Assembly: GCA_947471105.1 (NCBI GenBank)
Contig: CANIYB010000001.1
Location: 1-36,540, forward strand
DNA length: 36,540 nt
Source: Cytophagaceae bacterium
GTDB taxonomy: Bacteria > Bacteroidota > Bacteroidia > Cytophagales > Spirosomataceae
Reading direction: 5' to 3'
Under the pieces are notes generated by a model that made no database searches, was not told the origin of the DNA, and saw only the letters and a list, made by a program, of their open reading frames with translations. The position numbers were made by a program, and so were the translations under genes. Of this stretch, positions 7,661 through 15,594 are shown piece by piece (within the stretch, counting starts at the first letter, position 1; every line of letters begins with the position of its first letter).

Positions 7661-8728
7661 ATGCTACTCTTTGACGCTCATTTAGATTTAAGCATGAATG
7701 CTTTGGAATGGAATAGAGATTTACGCTCATCCATTACTGAGATAAATTCCAGAGAGGAAGGCATGACTGATAAATTAGATCGAGGAAAAGCAACGGTATG
7801 CTTAGAAGAGTTACGAAAAGGTAATATTGGGATTGTGGTAGCCACGCAAATAGCGCGGTATGTGGAAAAAACATCTCAATTACCGGGTTGGAATTCTCCA
7901 GAACAGGCTTGGGCGCAAACGCAAGGTCAATTAGCCTATTATAAAGCTTTGGAATCATTCGGAGAACTATCTCCTATACGAAATGCAAATGAACTAAATA
8001 CTCATTTACAGTATTGGAATGGTTCTACCGATGATAAAAAAACCATCGGTTATATATTAAGTTTAGAGGGGGCTGATTCTATCATATCCGTTGAATACTT
8101 AGATATAGCCTATAATTATGGATTAAGAGCTTTAGGACCAGCTCATTATGGACCTGGTAGATACGCACAAGGCACCAATGCAACCGGCGGTTTAGGACCT
8201 AACGGAAAAGATTTGTTAGAAAAAATGGAATCTTTGGGGATCATCTTAGATGCAACCCATCTGTGTGATGATAGTTTTTGGGAAGCTATGGAAATTTTCA
8301 ATGGATCTATTTGGGCTAGTCATCAAAATAGTAGATCACTCGTAAATCATAATCGCCAGTTTACGGATGAACAATTTAAAGAAATTATTCGACGTGGAGC
8401 AGTAATCGGTTTACCCTTAGACACTTGGATGATGGTCCCTAATTGGATTAGGGGAGAATCGGACCCAATAACTATGAAAGTCGACTTAAACGTCATGGTA
8501 GACCATTTAGTCCATATTTGCAGCCTTGCAGGCAATACTAATCATGTAGGAATTGGTACTGATTTAGATGGCGGATTCGGAACTGAACAATCCCCGATGG
8601 ATATTAAAACTATCGCTGACCTACAAAAAATTCCAGATTTATTATTGAAAAGAGGTTTTTCGAATGATGATATTACAAAAATTTGTCATCAAAATTGGAT
8701 TGATTTTTTAGTTAAACATTGGAGTTAA
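7661..8728 (+). CDS. Membrane dipeptidase-family (renal dipeptidase-like) zinc metallopeptidase
   Basis: A 355-residue M19-family peptidase. All six ligands of the binuclear zinc site can be placed in order: His7 and Asp9 (DAHLD), bridging Glu136 (LSLEGAD), His200 (DATHL), His221 (WASHQNSR) and Asp301 (GTDLDGG). There is no signal peptide, so the enzyme is cytosolic. Family members hydrolyse dipeptides, often with a D-residue at the C-terminal position. With the preceding D-amino-acid-type PLP enzyme this suggests a small D-amino acid or dipeptide salvage pair at the end of the fucose operon, which is inference. The gene ends three bases before the stop of the converging SDR gene, leaving no room for a separate terminator. 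Confidence 0.85.
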   Translation: MLLFDAHLDLSMNALEWNRDLRSSITEINSREEGMTDKLDRGKATVCLEELRKGNIGIVVATQIARYVEKTSQLPGWNSPEQAWAQTQGQLAYYKALESFGELSPIRNANELNTHLQYWNGSTDDKKTIGYILSLEGADSIISVEYLDIAYNYGLRALGPAHYGPGRYAQGTNATGGLGPNGKDLLEKMESLGIILDATHLCDDSFWEAMEIFNGSIWASHQNSRSLVNHNRQFTDEQFKEIIRRGAVIGLPLDTWMMVPNWIRGESDPITMKVDLNVMVDHLVHICSLAGNTNHVGIGTDLDGGFGTEQSPMDIKTIADLQKIPDLLLKRGFSNDDITKICHQNWIDFLVKHWS

Positions 8729-8731
8729 CCA

Positions 8732-9487
8732 TTATACAGATCCTGGGGGTGGGCTGTATGAGGTCCAACCTCCATCCACGATTAAGGTTTGACCCGTAAT
8801 TTGCCTTGACTTTTCAGAGAGCATAAATAATATTGCATTTGAGATATCAGATACATCAGCAATTGAACCCATCGGAGTTATTTTAGTCCATTGATCTTCA
8901 AAGTCATCAATTAAAGATGTTCTTTCTGTAAGGGTAGCACCTGGTGAAATAGCATTGATGCGAATTCCTAATGGGGATAATTCCACAACTAAATTCCTTA
9001 CCAACTGGATTAAAGCTCCTTTTGTCATGCCATAAGCCACTAAATCAGGATGAGCTTGATGACCAGTAACTGAAGAGGTAACCACAATGGATCCTTTTGA
9101 TTTACTTTCTTTTAATAATTTAGCAATGAATTGTATTAAGAAAAAAGTACCTGAAACATTGACTTTTAACAATAAATCCATGGATTCCCTCGGGTATTCA
9201 AGGAAATTGCCAAAGGTTGTAATTCCACTATTGCAAATACAACCATATAAAGTTCCCGGCGTACTACTGATCGTTTTCGCTAAATCACTTAAAAATAATT
9301 CACTACTTGAATCACCTAAGATCCCCAAATGGTTTGTTAACGAATGTTTTTCTAATTGCTGTGAAGCAGATTTGAAAACGGAAGGATCAATTTCGTTCCA
9401 TATGACAAAATATCCTTCTTTGCATAATTGTATAACTACTTCTAAACCAATTCCTTGACCAGCACCTGTGACAATTACTTTCTTCAT
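8732..9487 (-). CDS. SDR oxidoreductase, substrate unknown
   Basis: Classical 251-residue SDR. Cofactor motif TGAGQGIG at 7-14, Asn110, Ser139, Tyr152 and Lys156 form the expected catalytic set, and Glu32 after beta-2 points to NAD. The usual NNAG motif is altered to CNSG (85-88). It ends with a short Pro/Ser tail after the family's DGGW. It is the last gene of the minus-strand operon, one base after the IlvD/EDD dehydratase stop, so it most likely oxidises a sugar or a sugar-acid intermediate used or produced by that dehydratase. Which sugar cannot be read from the sequence. Confidence 0.8.
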   Translation of the reverse strand: MKKVIVTGAGQGIGLEVVIQLCKEGYFVIWNEIDPSVFKSASQQLEKHSLTNHLGILGDSSSELFLSDLAKTISSTPGTLYGCICNSGITTFGNFLEYPRESMDLLLKVNVSGTFFLIQFIAKLLKESKSKGSIVVTSSVTGHQAHPDLVAYGMTKGALIQLVRNLVVELSPLGIRINAISPGATLTERTSLIDDFEDQWTKITPMGSIADVSDISNAILFMLSEKSRQITGQTLIVDGGWTSYSPPPGSV

Positions 9488-9488
9488 T

Positions 9489-11210
9489 TTAATGTGAATC
9501 TCTTGTTACTTTTGAACCTGAACCACCCTTTAAAAAATCAAAATCGGCTCCCACATGTGCTTGCTCGACGCGGTCAATAAACAATCCCACATAACCTCTT
9601 ATTTGCTTAACAGGAACAAACGGATTTGCTACTTTTCTTTTGGCTAATTCTTCATCACTAACTTCCCAATGAATGCTTCGATTGTTTAGGTCTAATTGAA
9701 TAAAATCTCCATTTTCAACCCAATTCAATGGTCCACCAGCTGCAGATTCAGGACTTACGTGTAAAATAACAGTTCCATACCCTGTGCCACTCATTCGACC
9801 ATCCGAAATTCTGACCATGTCTTTTACTCCTTTTTCTAATAATTTTTTAGGAATACCCATATTACCCACTTCGGCCATACCCGGATAACCTTTGGGACCT
9901 ACATTTTTCAAAACCATCACTGAGTTTTCGTCAATATCTAAATCAGGCAAGTCAATTCTAGCATGATAATCTTCTATATTTTCAAATACAACCGCTTTTC
10001 CTCTATGTTTAAACAACGATAAAGAAGCTGCTGAAGGTTTAACAACCGCTCCATTCGGAGCTAAATTTCCTCTAACTACTGCTATTCCTGAATCTAATTT
10101 AAAAGGCTCTTCGAAAGTTGAAATAATATTACTGTCGTAAATAGGTGTATTTTCAATGTTTTCACCAACTGTTTTGCCATTCACTGTTATAGCATCCGTA
10201 TTCAGAAACTTTTTCATTTGATTCATTAATGCCGGTAAGCCCCCAGCATAATATAAATCTTCCATGAAATGTTCCCCTGAGGGTTGTATATTAGCTAATA
10301 AAGGGATTTGTCTAGAAAATTTATCAAAATCATTTAAATCTAATTCTACTCCAATTCTACCTGCAATTGCTAGTAAATGAATTACGAAATTAGTTGATCC
10401 ACCAGTAGCCGCATTAACCCGAATGGCATTTTCAAAAGCTTGTCGCGTTAAAACTTTTGAAATTTTCTGATCCTCATTAACCATTTCCACGATGCGCCTA
10501 CCCGAATTTTGGGCTAGGACTTTTCTTCGCACATCGGCAGCTGGAATAGCTGCATTTTGTGGTAAACTTAATCCTAAAGCTTCCACCATAGTAGCCATAG
10601 TGGAAGCCGTACCCATTACGGCACAATGTCCAGGAGTTCTTGCCATACAAGCCTCAGCTTCGACAAATTCCTTTTGAGTTAATTCACCTAATTTATACGC
10701 TTCAGCAAATCTCCATACATCAGAGGTGCCAATATCTTTACCTTTAAATTTTCCTTTCATCATAGGCCCCCCTGAAATAACTAAAGTAGGCAAATCAACA
10801 CTGCAAGCACCCATCACTAAAGAAGGAGTGGTTTTATCACATCCACACATTAGCACAACCCCATCGATCGGATTAGCTCGAATGGATTCTTCAACATCCA
10901 TACTGGCCAAATTACGATATAACATGGCAGTTGGCTTAATTAACGTTTCACCCAAAGACATAACGGGAAACTCTACAGGAAATCCTCCAGCTTCAATAAC
11001 ACCTTTTTTAACAAATTCTGCGAGTTCTCTAAAATGAGCATTACATGGTGTTAATTCAGACCATGTATTACAAATACCAATGACGGGTTTGCCTTGAAAA
11101 TAATCATCAGGAATACCCTGATTTTTCATCCAGGCTCTATAAATAAAACCATCTTTACCAGTTTTACCGAACCATTGTTGCGAGCGTAAATTTTCTTTAT
11201 TCATTTTCAA
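9489..11210 (-). CDS. IlvD/EDD-family sugar-acid dehydratase (L-arabinonate dehydratase-like)
   Basis: A 573-residue Fe-S dehydratase. The early RSQQWFGK, the overall length (L-arabinonate dehydratase of Rhizobium is about 579) and SGTGYG near the C-terminus place it with aldonate dehydratases and not with true IlvD of branched-chain synthesis. Probable [2Fe-2S] cysteines are Cys56 (TPCN), Cys124 (MCGCDKTTP) and Cys196 (GHCAVMG); the catalytic Ser lies in the RMSGTGYG segment. It converts a C5 or C6 aldonate to its 2-keto-3-deoxy acid. The start at 11210 overlaps the upstream gene by 14 bases; the ATG two codons later (11204) is equally plausible. It may provide a second dehydratase for fuconate or related acids such as D-arabinonate, which are stereochemically alike, but that is inference. 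Confidence 0.82.
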   Translation of the reverse strand: MKMNKENLRSQQWFGKTGKDGFIYRAWMKNQGIPDDYFQGKPVIGICNTWSELTPCNAHFRELAEFVKKGVIEAGGFPVEFPVMSLGETLIKPTAMLYRNLASMDVEESIRANPIDGVVLMCGCDKTTPSLVMGACSVDLPTLVISGGPMMKGKFKGKDIGTSDVWRFAEAYKLGELTQKEFVEAEACMARTPGHCAVMGTASTMATMVEALGLSLPQNAAIPAADVRRKVLAQNSGRRIVEMVNEDQKISKVLTRQAFENAIRVNAATGGSTNFVIHLLAIAGRIGVELDLNDFDKFSRQIPLLANIQPSGEHFMEDLYYAGGLPALMNQMKKFLNTDAITVNGKTVGENIENTPIYDSNIISTFEEPFKLDSGIAVVRGNLAPNGAVVKPSAASLSLFKHRGKAVVFENIEDYHARIDLPDLDIDENSVMVLKNVGPKGYPGMAEVGNMGIPKKLLEKGVKDMVRISDGRMSGTGYGTVILHVSPESAAGGPLNWVENGDFIQLDLNNRSIHWEVSDEELAKRKVANPFVPVKQIRGYVGLFIDRVEQAHVGADFDFLKGGSGSKVTRDSH

Positions 11211-11850
11211 AGTCTAAGGTTTTTTTTAAAACAAAGCTATTATCCGGACCTAATGAATAATAACAAACTCTAACACCATTTTCTAATTCTGAATATTGGT
11301 CATTATTAAATTGAAAGGATCGAACTATATTAGATTTAACAAAATACAAAGAATCCTTTCCTGCATAACCAAATTCTTGTCTACCCTTTAAATTAGGAAA
11401 ATTTATTAAATTAAAAGAATTTTTATTGTATTCATACCCATATATTTGAAATTTATGAGCGTTATCATCTCCATAAATCCAGAATTCAGGTTGTTGGTTA
11501 TTATTTAAATCTGAGCTTAATAGATTTTTTATCTTAAAATTTTTTATTTTTTTTTCAAAGACCAACTCATGACTTTTGAATATTTGAAAATTGACAAAAT
11601 CATTCTTTATCTCAGCCTTAGCCTCAAAATCTTCTACTTGAGTTAAATAAACAGGGGATACGTGTTCAATTGTATCCAATGGGAGTTTCATATTTGAAAT
11701 AGAATCCATTGCTGTATTAACTATTTTTTCATCATTGAAATCATATGTTACTTTATCATTATCCGTTAGATCTTGATTAATGATGAAATAAATCAGAAAT
11801 ATAAGAAGGCAAATAATTCCAATAAATAAGAAAGATTTAATGTGTCTCAT
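11197..11850 (-). CDS. Membrane-anchored protein of unknown function, possible PliI-like or FG-GAP-like beta domain
   Basis: A 217-residue protein with one N-terminal transmembrane helix (about residues 7-27) followed by a hydrophilic, presumably periplasmic domain. Around residues 105-180 it has the pattern LLSSDLNNNQQPEFWIYG, and later GRQEFGYAGKDSLYFV with NIVRSFQF. This order resembles periplasmic inhibitors of I-type lysozyme (PliI), where a DL(N/D)xDGxPEL strand is followed by a G-x-D-x-F...V-R-x-F segment, but by eye the match is weak. Generic FG-GAP-like repeats could look the same. It overlaps both neighbours by 14 bases and is thus co-translated with MalY and the dehydratase. Function not assigned. 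Confidence 0.6.
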   Translation of the reverse strand: MRHIKSFLFIGIICLLIFLIYFIINQDLTDNDKVTYDFNDEKIVNTAMDSISNMKLPLDTIEHVSPVYLTQVEDFEAKAEIKNDFVNFQIFKSHELVFEKKIKNFKIKNLLSSDLNNNQQPEFWIYGDDNAHKFQIYGYEYNKNSFNLINFPNLKGRQEFGYAGKDSLYFVKSNIVRSFQFNNDQYSELENGVRVCYYSLGPDNSFVLKKTLDFENE

Positions 11851-12988
11851 CGATTGTTTTCTTCATGATCATAATAGCCTTTTCCAACGACTTTTTTGTG
11901 CAAGCAATATTAACCCGAATGAAATTTTTACCTAAAAATTGATCTCCTCGCAAAACATGTAAGCCATTTTCAAATAACCTTTTTTGGAAATCACCTAATA
12001 TGTTTGAGTCATATTGTATCCAAGCTAAATAAGTAGCTTCCAATGGTAACATCTTCAAACCACTCATTTTATTTGCAAATGAAAAAAGTAAATCATGATT
12101 ACTTCTTAAATATACAAGCAAAGAATCCAACCATACATGACTCATTGTTAAGCTAGTTTGCATAATTTCAATACTGTTTCTTGATAGCATTGGAAAAATT
12201 CCTTGGGAATGTTTTAAGAATTTCTCCCTAACTTCTGCATTAGGAATAATGGCTACCGCGCCACCCATTCCAGCTGTATTATAGGTTTTTGATGTAGCGA
12301 AAAATGTAATAGCAGGAAAATCAATGGGAATATACTTGCCTATGCTAATGTGTTTAACACTAGTTTGCAAAAGTAAATCAGCATGAATTTCATCTGATAA
12401 GATCATGCAATCATATTGTTTGCATAAATCAATGATACGAGCTATTTCATCAACATTAAACACAGTACCGCCTGGATTGTGTGGATTACAGAATAAAAAA
12501 ACGCCAGGACCTTTTTTTAATTGATTTTCAAATTCGATGAAATCATACACCCATCGACCCTCTTTTTCAACCATATTAAATGTTAAAAGTGATCTATCGA
12601 CCCATTTACCAACTAAATGAAACGGGTGATATACGGGAATTGGAGTTAAAATACTTTGCGAAGTTGAAACAAAAGTAGAACAGGCTAAGGTTAATCCAGG
12701 TACTATTCCTGGAATCCACACTTGCCAATCAACTTGTGTATCCCAATCATAAACTTCTTTAATTTTTTTTTGGTAGGCCAGTTTTAATGTTTCCGGTACA
12801 ATGGAATAACCAATTACTCCATGATCATTTATATTTTTAATCGTATCGATTAACTCATCAGCAATACGAAAATCCATATCAGCCACAGGCATAGGCAGCA
12901 TATCTCGACCTTCGTACATTGGGTTATCCCACTTAAAGCTATTGGTATTTTTGCGATCTATTTCTTGATCAAAATTATAAGTCGACAT
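11837..12988 (-). CDS. MalY/PatB-type PLP-dependent C-S lyase (aminotransferase fold I/II)
   Basis: A 383-residue aminotransferase-like enzyme. The N-terminal run with PMPVADMDF (33-40) and HGVIGY is typical of the MalY/PatB cystathionine beta-lyase branch. Other landmarks are CNPHNPGG (167-174), the PLP-binding SDEIHAD (198-204) and the Schiff-base lysine Lys234 in ATSKTYN. Members cleave C-S bonds in cystathionine or cysteine S-conjugates, and some only bind PLP as regulators. It is the third gene of the minus-strand operon, one base from the DUF1460 stop; the connection with its neighbours is not obvious. Start ATG at 12988 agrees with the family. Confidence 0.85.
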   Translation of the reverse strand: MSTYNFDQEIDRKNTNSFKWDNPMYEGRDMLPMPVADMDFRIADELIDTIKNINDHGVIGYSIVPETLKLAYQKKIKEVYDWDTQVDWQVWIPGIVPGLTLACSTFVSTSQSILTPIPVYHPFHLVGKWVDRSLLTFNMVEKEGRWVYDFIEFENQLKKGPGVFLFCNPHNPGGTVFNVDEIARIIDLCKQYDCMILSDEIHADLLLQTSVKHISIGKYIPIDFPAITFFATSKTYNTAGMGGAVAIIPNAEVREKFLKHSQGIFPMLSRNSIEIMQTSLTMSHVWLDSLLVYLRSNHDLLFSFANKMSGLKMLPLEATYLAWIQYDSNILGDFQKRLFENGLHVLRGDQFLGKNFIRVNIACTKKSLEKAIMIMKKTIDETH

Positions 12989-13780
12989 TTATCTATTGGG
13001 TCTGTAAATTTGAAATCCTTTTATTTTTTTATTTTTCAATAAGTATTGATCGATGGTCACATCAGAAATGCATACCACTTTTTTTTCCTGAGAAGCATGT
13101 AAGATATACTTTTTATTATTTTTAAAATAAACAAATCCCACATGCTTAAAATCCAAATCATTACGTGAAGATACAAAGGCTATGACATCCCCATTTTGAA
13201 TTAAGTTATTTGTATCAGAATCGTTCATTGAATCAAAGTAATATATAGGCCGATTGCTAATTGAATTTTCTATTTTCTTCAACTTATCTTTATCTATATA
13301 TTTACTATTTACATGTTCAGATAAATAATCTATTTTTTTAAAAACGGATTTTGAGTTGAACGGATTATTAATAGGAGTAAGTAATTTGAGTTTAACTAGC
13401 TTTTCTAGGCCAGAAGTTAAATAATGATTTCTGTTTTCATAGCTGATGGAATCATTGTATCGGATCTTAATAAGGTTATCGCTAAACTGGATAGGATTTC
13501 CCTTAGAATGATACAAGGCTAATACGTTTTCTACATAAGTAACACAATCAAAATCGCCAAATGAGAAATATACTTTTTCAGGGTTTGATGCAGATAATCG
13601 ATTAGCTAAATAAGGGGCTCCGATAAAATATTGACCAATCAGATTGGGAGATTTTAATGAAAGGCTTTTTTCTATTGCCAACTTCAACTTATTGGGTATT
13701 ACCTTAAATGATTGCGCTTCCAGAAAATATCCGGGAACCCAAACCACAATAAACATCATGATAAAGCCTAGTTTTTTCAT
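12989..13780 (-). CDS. DUF1460 N-acetylmuramoyl-L-alanine amidase-like protein, secreted
   Basis: A 263-residue protein with a signal peptide (hydrophobic stretch about residues 5-20, likely cleavage near Ala22). It carries the NlpC/P60-like core of DUF1460 (PF07313): nucleophile Cys79 in FGDFDCVTYVEN and His213 in FKHVGFVYF, followed by the LHASQ segment. Structurally characterised relatives in Bacteroides cut the muramic acid-L-alanine bond of peptidoglycan fragments. It should act in the periplasm on cell-wall turnover products. The start overlaps the stop of the amylase gene by four bases (ATGA), so the pair is translationally coupled. The family call is solid; the exact muropeptide substrate is unknown. 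Confidence 0.82.
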   Translation of the reverse strand: MKKLGFIMMFIVVWVPGYFLEAQSFKVIPNKLKLAIEKSLSLKSPNLIGQYFIGAPYLANRLSASNPEKVYFSFGDFDCVTYVENVLALYHSKGNPIQFSDNLIKIRYNDSISYENRNHYLTSGLEKLVKLKLLTPINNPFNSKSVFKKIDYLSEHVNSKYIDKDKLKKIENSISNRPIYYFDSMNDSDTNNLIQNGDVIAFVSSRNDLDFKHVGFVYFKNNKKYILHASQEKKVVCISDVTIDQYLLKNKKIKGFQIYRPNR

Positions 13781-15489
13781 GAAATTGCTTTAAATATTAA
13801 TGCACTATTGGGCGGAATCTCTACAAATATTTTATCTGAAATTTCGTCGTTTTTATATTCAATGGTAGGAGGGGTGAACATATTTTCAATCTTCCATTTT
13901 AAATTATATTTATTCATTAATTCAAACGCTAAATCCGGAATGACAATTTCTAATTGGAAATTCTCCGAAGTGTGAAAATTAATTACAAACAACAATTGTT
14001 CATCATTTGTATATCGTAAATAAGCGTACACATATTTACTTGGATAGTTTTCTCTCTGTACATATTGTAAATCAAAAAATTGACCCATTTGTACTGCATT
14101 TGAATTTTTGACAAAATTAAATAGTTGTTGATAAAAATGATCTATTTCAATCTCCTGACTTGTCAATAAATCATGATTGAATTTTCCATGATTAAACCAT
14201 CTTTGATGCGAATCCACCCGCCAGAAATCAAACATAGTCGTACGATCATCTGCATCATTAAAGCCTTCGATTTCATTTGCTTTTTCGCCAAATTCTTGAC
14301 CAAAATAGATCATGAATGGTCCTCCATGCAATGTTGAAGTAATCAACATGGCTGGAATTGATGACCAAATATTATGGGCTGCAAAACCTGAAGAATTAAT
14401 TCTAGTTTCATCATGATTTTCTAAAAATCTTAACATTTTATTAGAAAATTCACCGGATTCCTGCTGCCAAACTTGAGTAATTAAACTAGTATGCGCCTCA
14501 CTTTTTTGTTCCATTAAACTCCTTAATGAATCGTACAAACCCACCTTATCATAAAGGTAATCAAAGTGTCCCTTGTAGATATAATCAGCATATAAACTTG
14601 GCTGATAGATTTCAGCAATAAAAATTAGATCAGGATTAATCTCTTTTATTTTAGGAATAACAAAAGCCCAAAATTCCACAGGAACCATTTCAGCCATATC
14701 GCAACGAAAACCATCTACACCCAAATTTGTCCAATAGGTTAAAACTTCCAACATTTTATACCAAGTGTCTGGTATGGGATCAAAGTGAATATGGCCATTA
14801 TTATGATAATCGATCCCGTAATTTAATTTAACCGTTTCGAACCAATCGTGAATAGTGGGTTGTGAAGAAAATACATTATTTCCACTTGCTTTAGCTGGTA
14901 TTTCCACATATGCTTGAATATTGGATTCAATTTCACCATTATTAGGTACAATAAATTGTGTCCCAGGCAAATAATAAAAATTGTTTTGAGGTGAAAAATC
15001 GACATCTTTTCGATCATTAAAACCGAAATCATTTACCCCATCAGGTTTTTTGTCAGATTGATAATTTCTGGCTAAATGGTTAGGAACAAAATCCAGTATT
15101 ATTTTTAATTTATTTTCATGAATTCGATCAACCATTAAATTGAACTCATCTAAGCGATTTTCAGGATTATTGGCCAAAAAAGGATTTACATCATAATAAT
15201 CTTTGATGGCAAAAGGAGACCCACAACTTCCTTTGACAATAGAAGGGTGATCTAACGTACACCCATAGTCTGAATAATCTTCTTTTGTGGCGTGTTCGAT
15301 AATTCCAGTGGTATACAAATGGGTAAAACCCTTATCATGTAAAATAATTAATGCCTTGTTTGAAACATCAATAAATTTAGTTGTACCATTTGTGGTTGAA
15401 TGACCATTCTTTTGAGGATTTGTTACCGTATTTCCCCAAAGATGAAACATCATCTGATAAATGATCAATTTATTTGATTCGTTTGACAT
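13777..15489 (-). CDS. Cytosolic GH13 alpha-amylase-family glycoside hydrolase
   Basis: A 570-residue GH13 enzyme without a signal peptide. The four conserved regions are present: DFVPNH (133-138), GFRCDMAEM with nucleophile Asp264, FIAEIY with acid/base Glu293, and FLENHDE with Asp360. A C-terminal beta domain (about 465-570) completes the usual layout. A large B-domain insertion occupies about 140-230. The enzyme should act on intracellular alpha-glucans or maltooligosaccharides; the precise specificity (alpha-amylase, glucosyltransferase or maltosyl-type) cannot be read from motifs. It is the first gene of the minus-strand operon, with a candidate promoter upstream. Confidence 0.85.
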   Translation of the reverse strand: MSNESNKLIIYQMMFHLWGNTVTNPQKNGHSTTNGTTKFIDVSNKALIILHDKGFTHLYTTGIIEHATKEDYSDYGCTLDHPSIVKGSCGSPFAIKDYYDVNPFLANNPENRLDEFNLMVDRIHENKLKIILDFVPNHLARNYQSDKKPDGVNDFGFNDRKDVDFSPQNNFYYLPGTQFIVPNNGEIESNIQAYVEIPAKASGNNVFSSQPTIHDWFETVKLNYGIDYHNNGHIHFDPIPDTWYKMLEVLTYWTNLGVDGFRCDMAEMVPVEFWAFVIPKIKEINPDLIFIAEIYQPSLYADYIYKGHFDYLYDKVGLYDSLRSLMEQKSEAHTSLITQVWQQESGEFSNKMLRFLENHDETRINSSGFAAHNIWSSIPAMLITSTLHGGPFMIYFGQEFGEKANEIEGFNDADDRTTMFDFWRVDSHQRWFNHGKFNHDLLTSQEIEIDHFYQQLFNFVKNSNAVQMGQFFDLQYVQRENYPSKYVYAYLRYTNDEQLLFVINFHTSENFQLEIVIPDLAFELMNKYNLKWKIENMFTPPTIEYKNDEISDKIFVEIPPNSALIFKAIS

Positions 15490-15521
15490 TAATTAAATAG
15501 AAATCTATAGATATTATTCTA

Positions 15522-15552
15522 CAAAGATTTAAATATATTAAGCGATGTAAAC
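15522..15552 (-). promoter_or_regulatory. Candidate promoter of the amylase operon
   Basis: On the minus strand TTTAC (15552-15548) lies 18 bases upstream of AATCTTTG (15529-15522), one mismatch from the Bacteroidota -7 consensus TAnnTTTG. It sits about 35 bases before the amylase start in the only intergenic gap of this operon. Chance matches are common in such AT-rich DNA. Confidence 0.35.
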
Positions 15553-15594
15553 TTAAAAAAACAGAACTAGATAAAACCATTGGCCTATACCCAA

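Noticed and set aside
8760..8772. Hairpin GAGGT-CCA-ACCTC near the convergent junction
   Set aside because: It lies inside the SDR coding region, has a 3-base loop with only five pairs and no T run, so it is not a convincing terminator.
9087..9458. A 123-codon open frame on the plus strand
   Set aside because: It is antisense to the SDR gene, whose motifs are intact; no recognisable protein features.
10726..11037. A 103-codon plus-strand open frame
   Set aside because: Antisense shadow of the IlvD/EDD dehydratase, with low-complexity composition and no context.
9489..11210. Assignment as IlvD of branched-chain amino acid synthesis
   Set aside because: No ilv or leu genes nearby, and the N-terminal RSQQWFGK segment and length resemble aldonate dehydratases.
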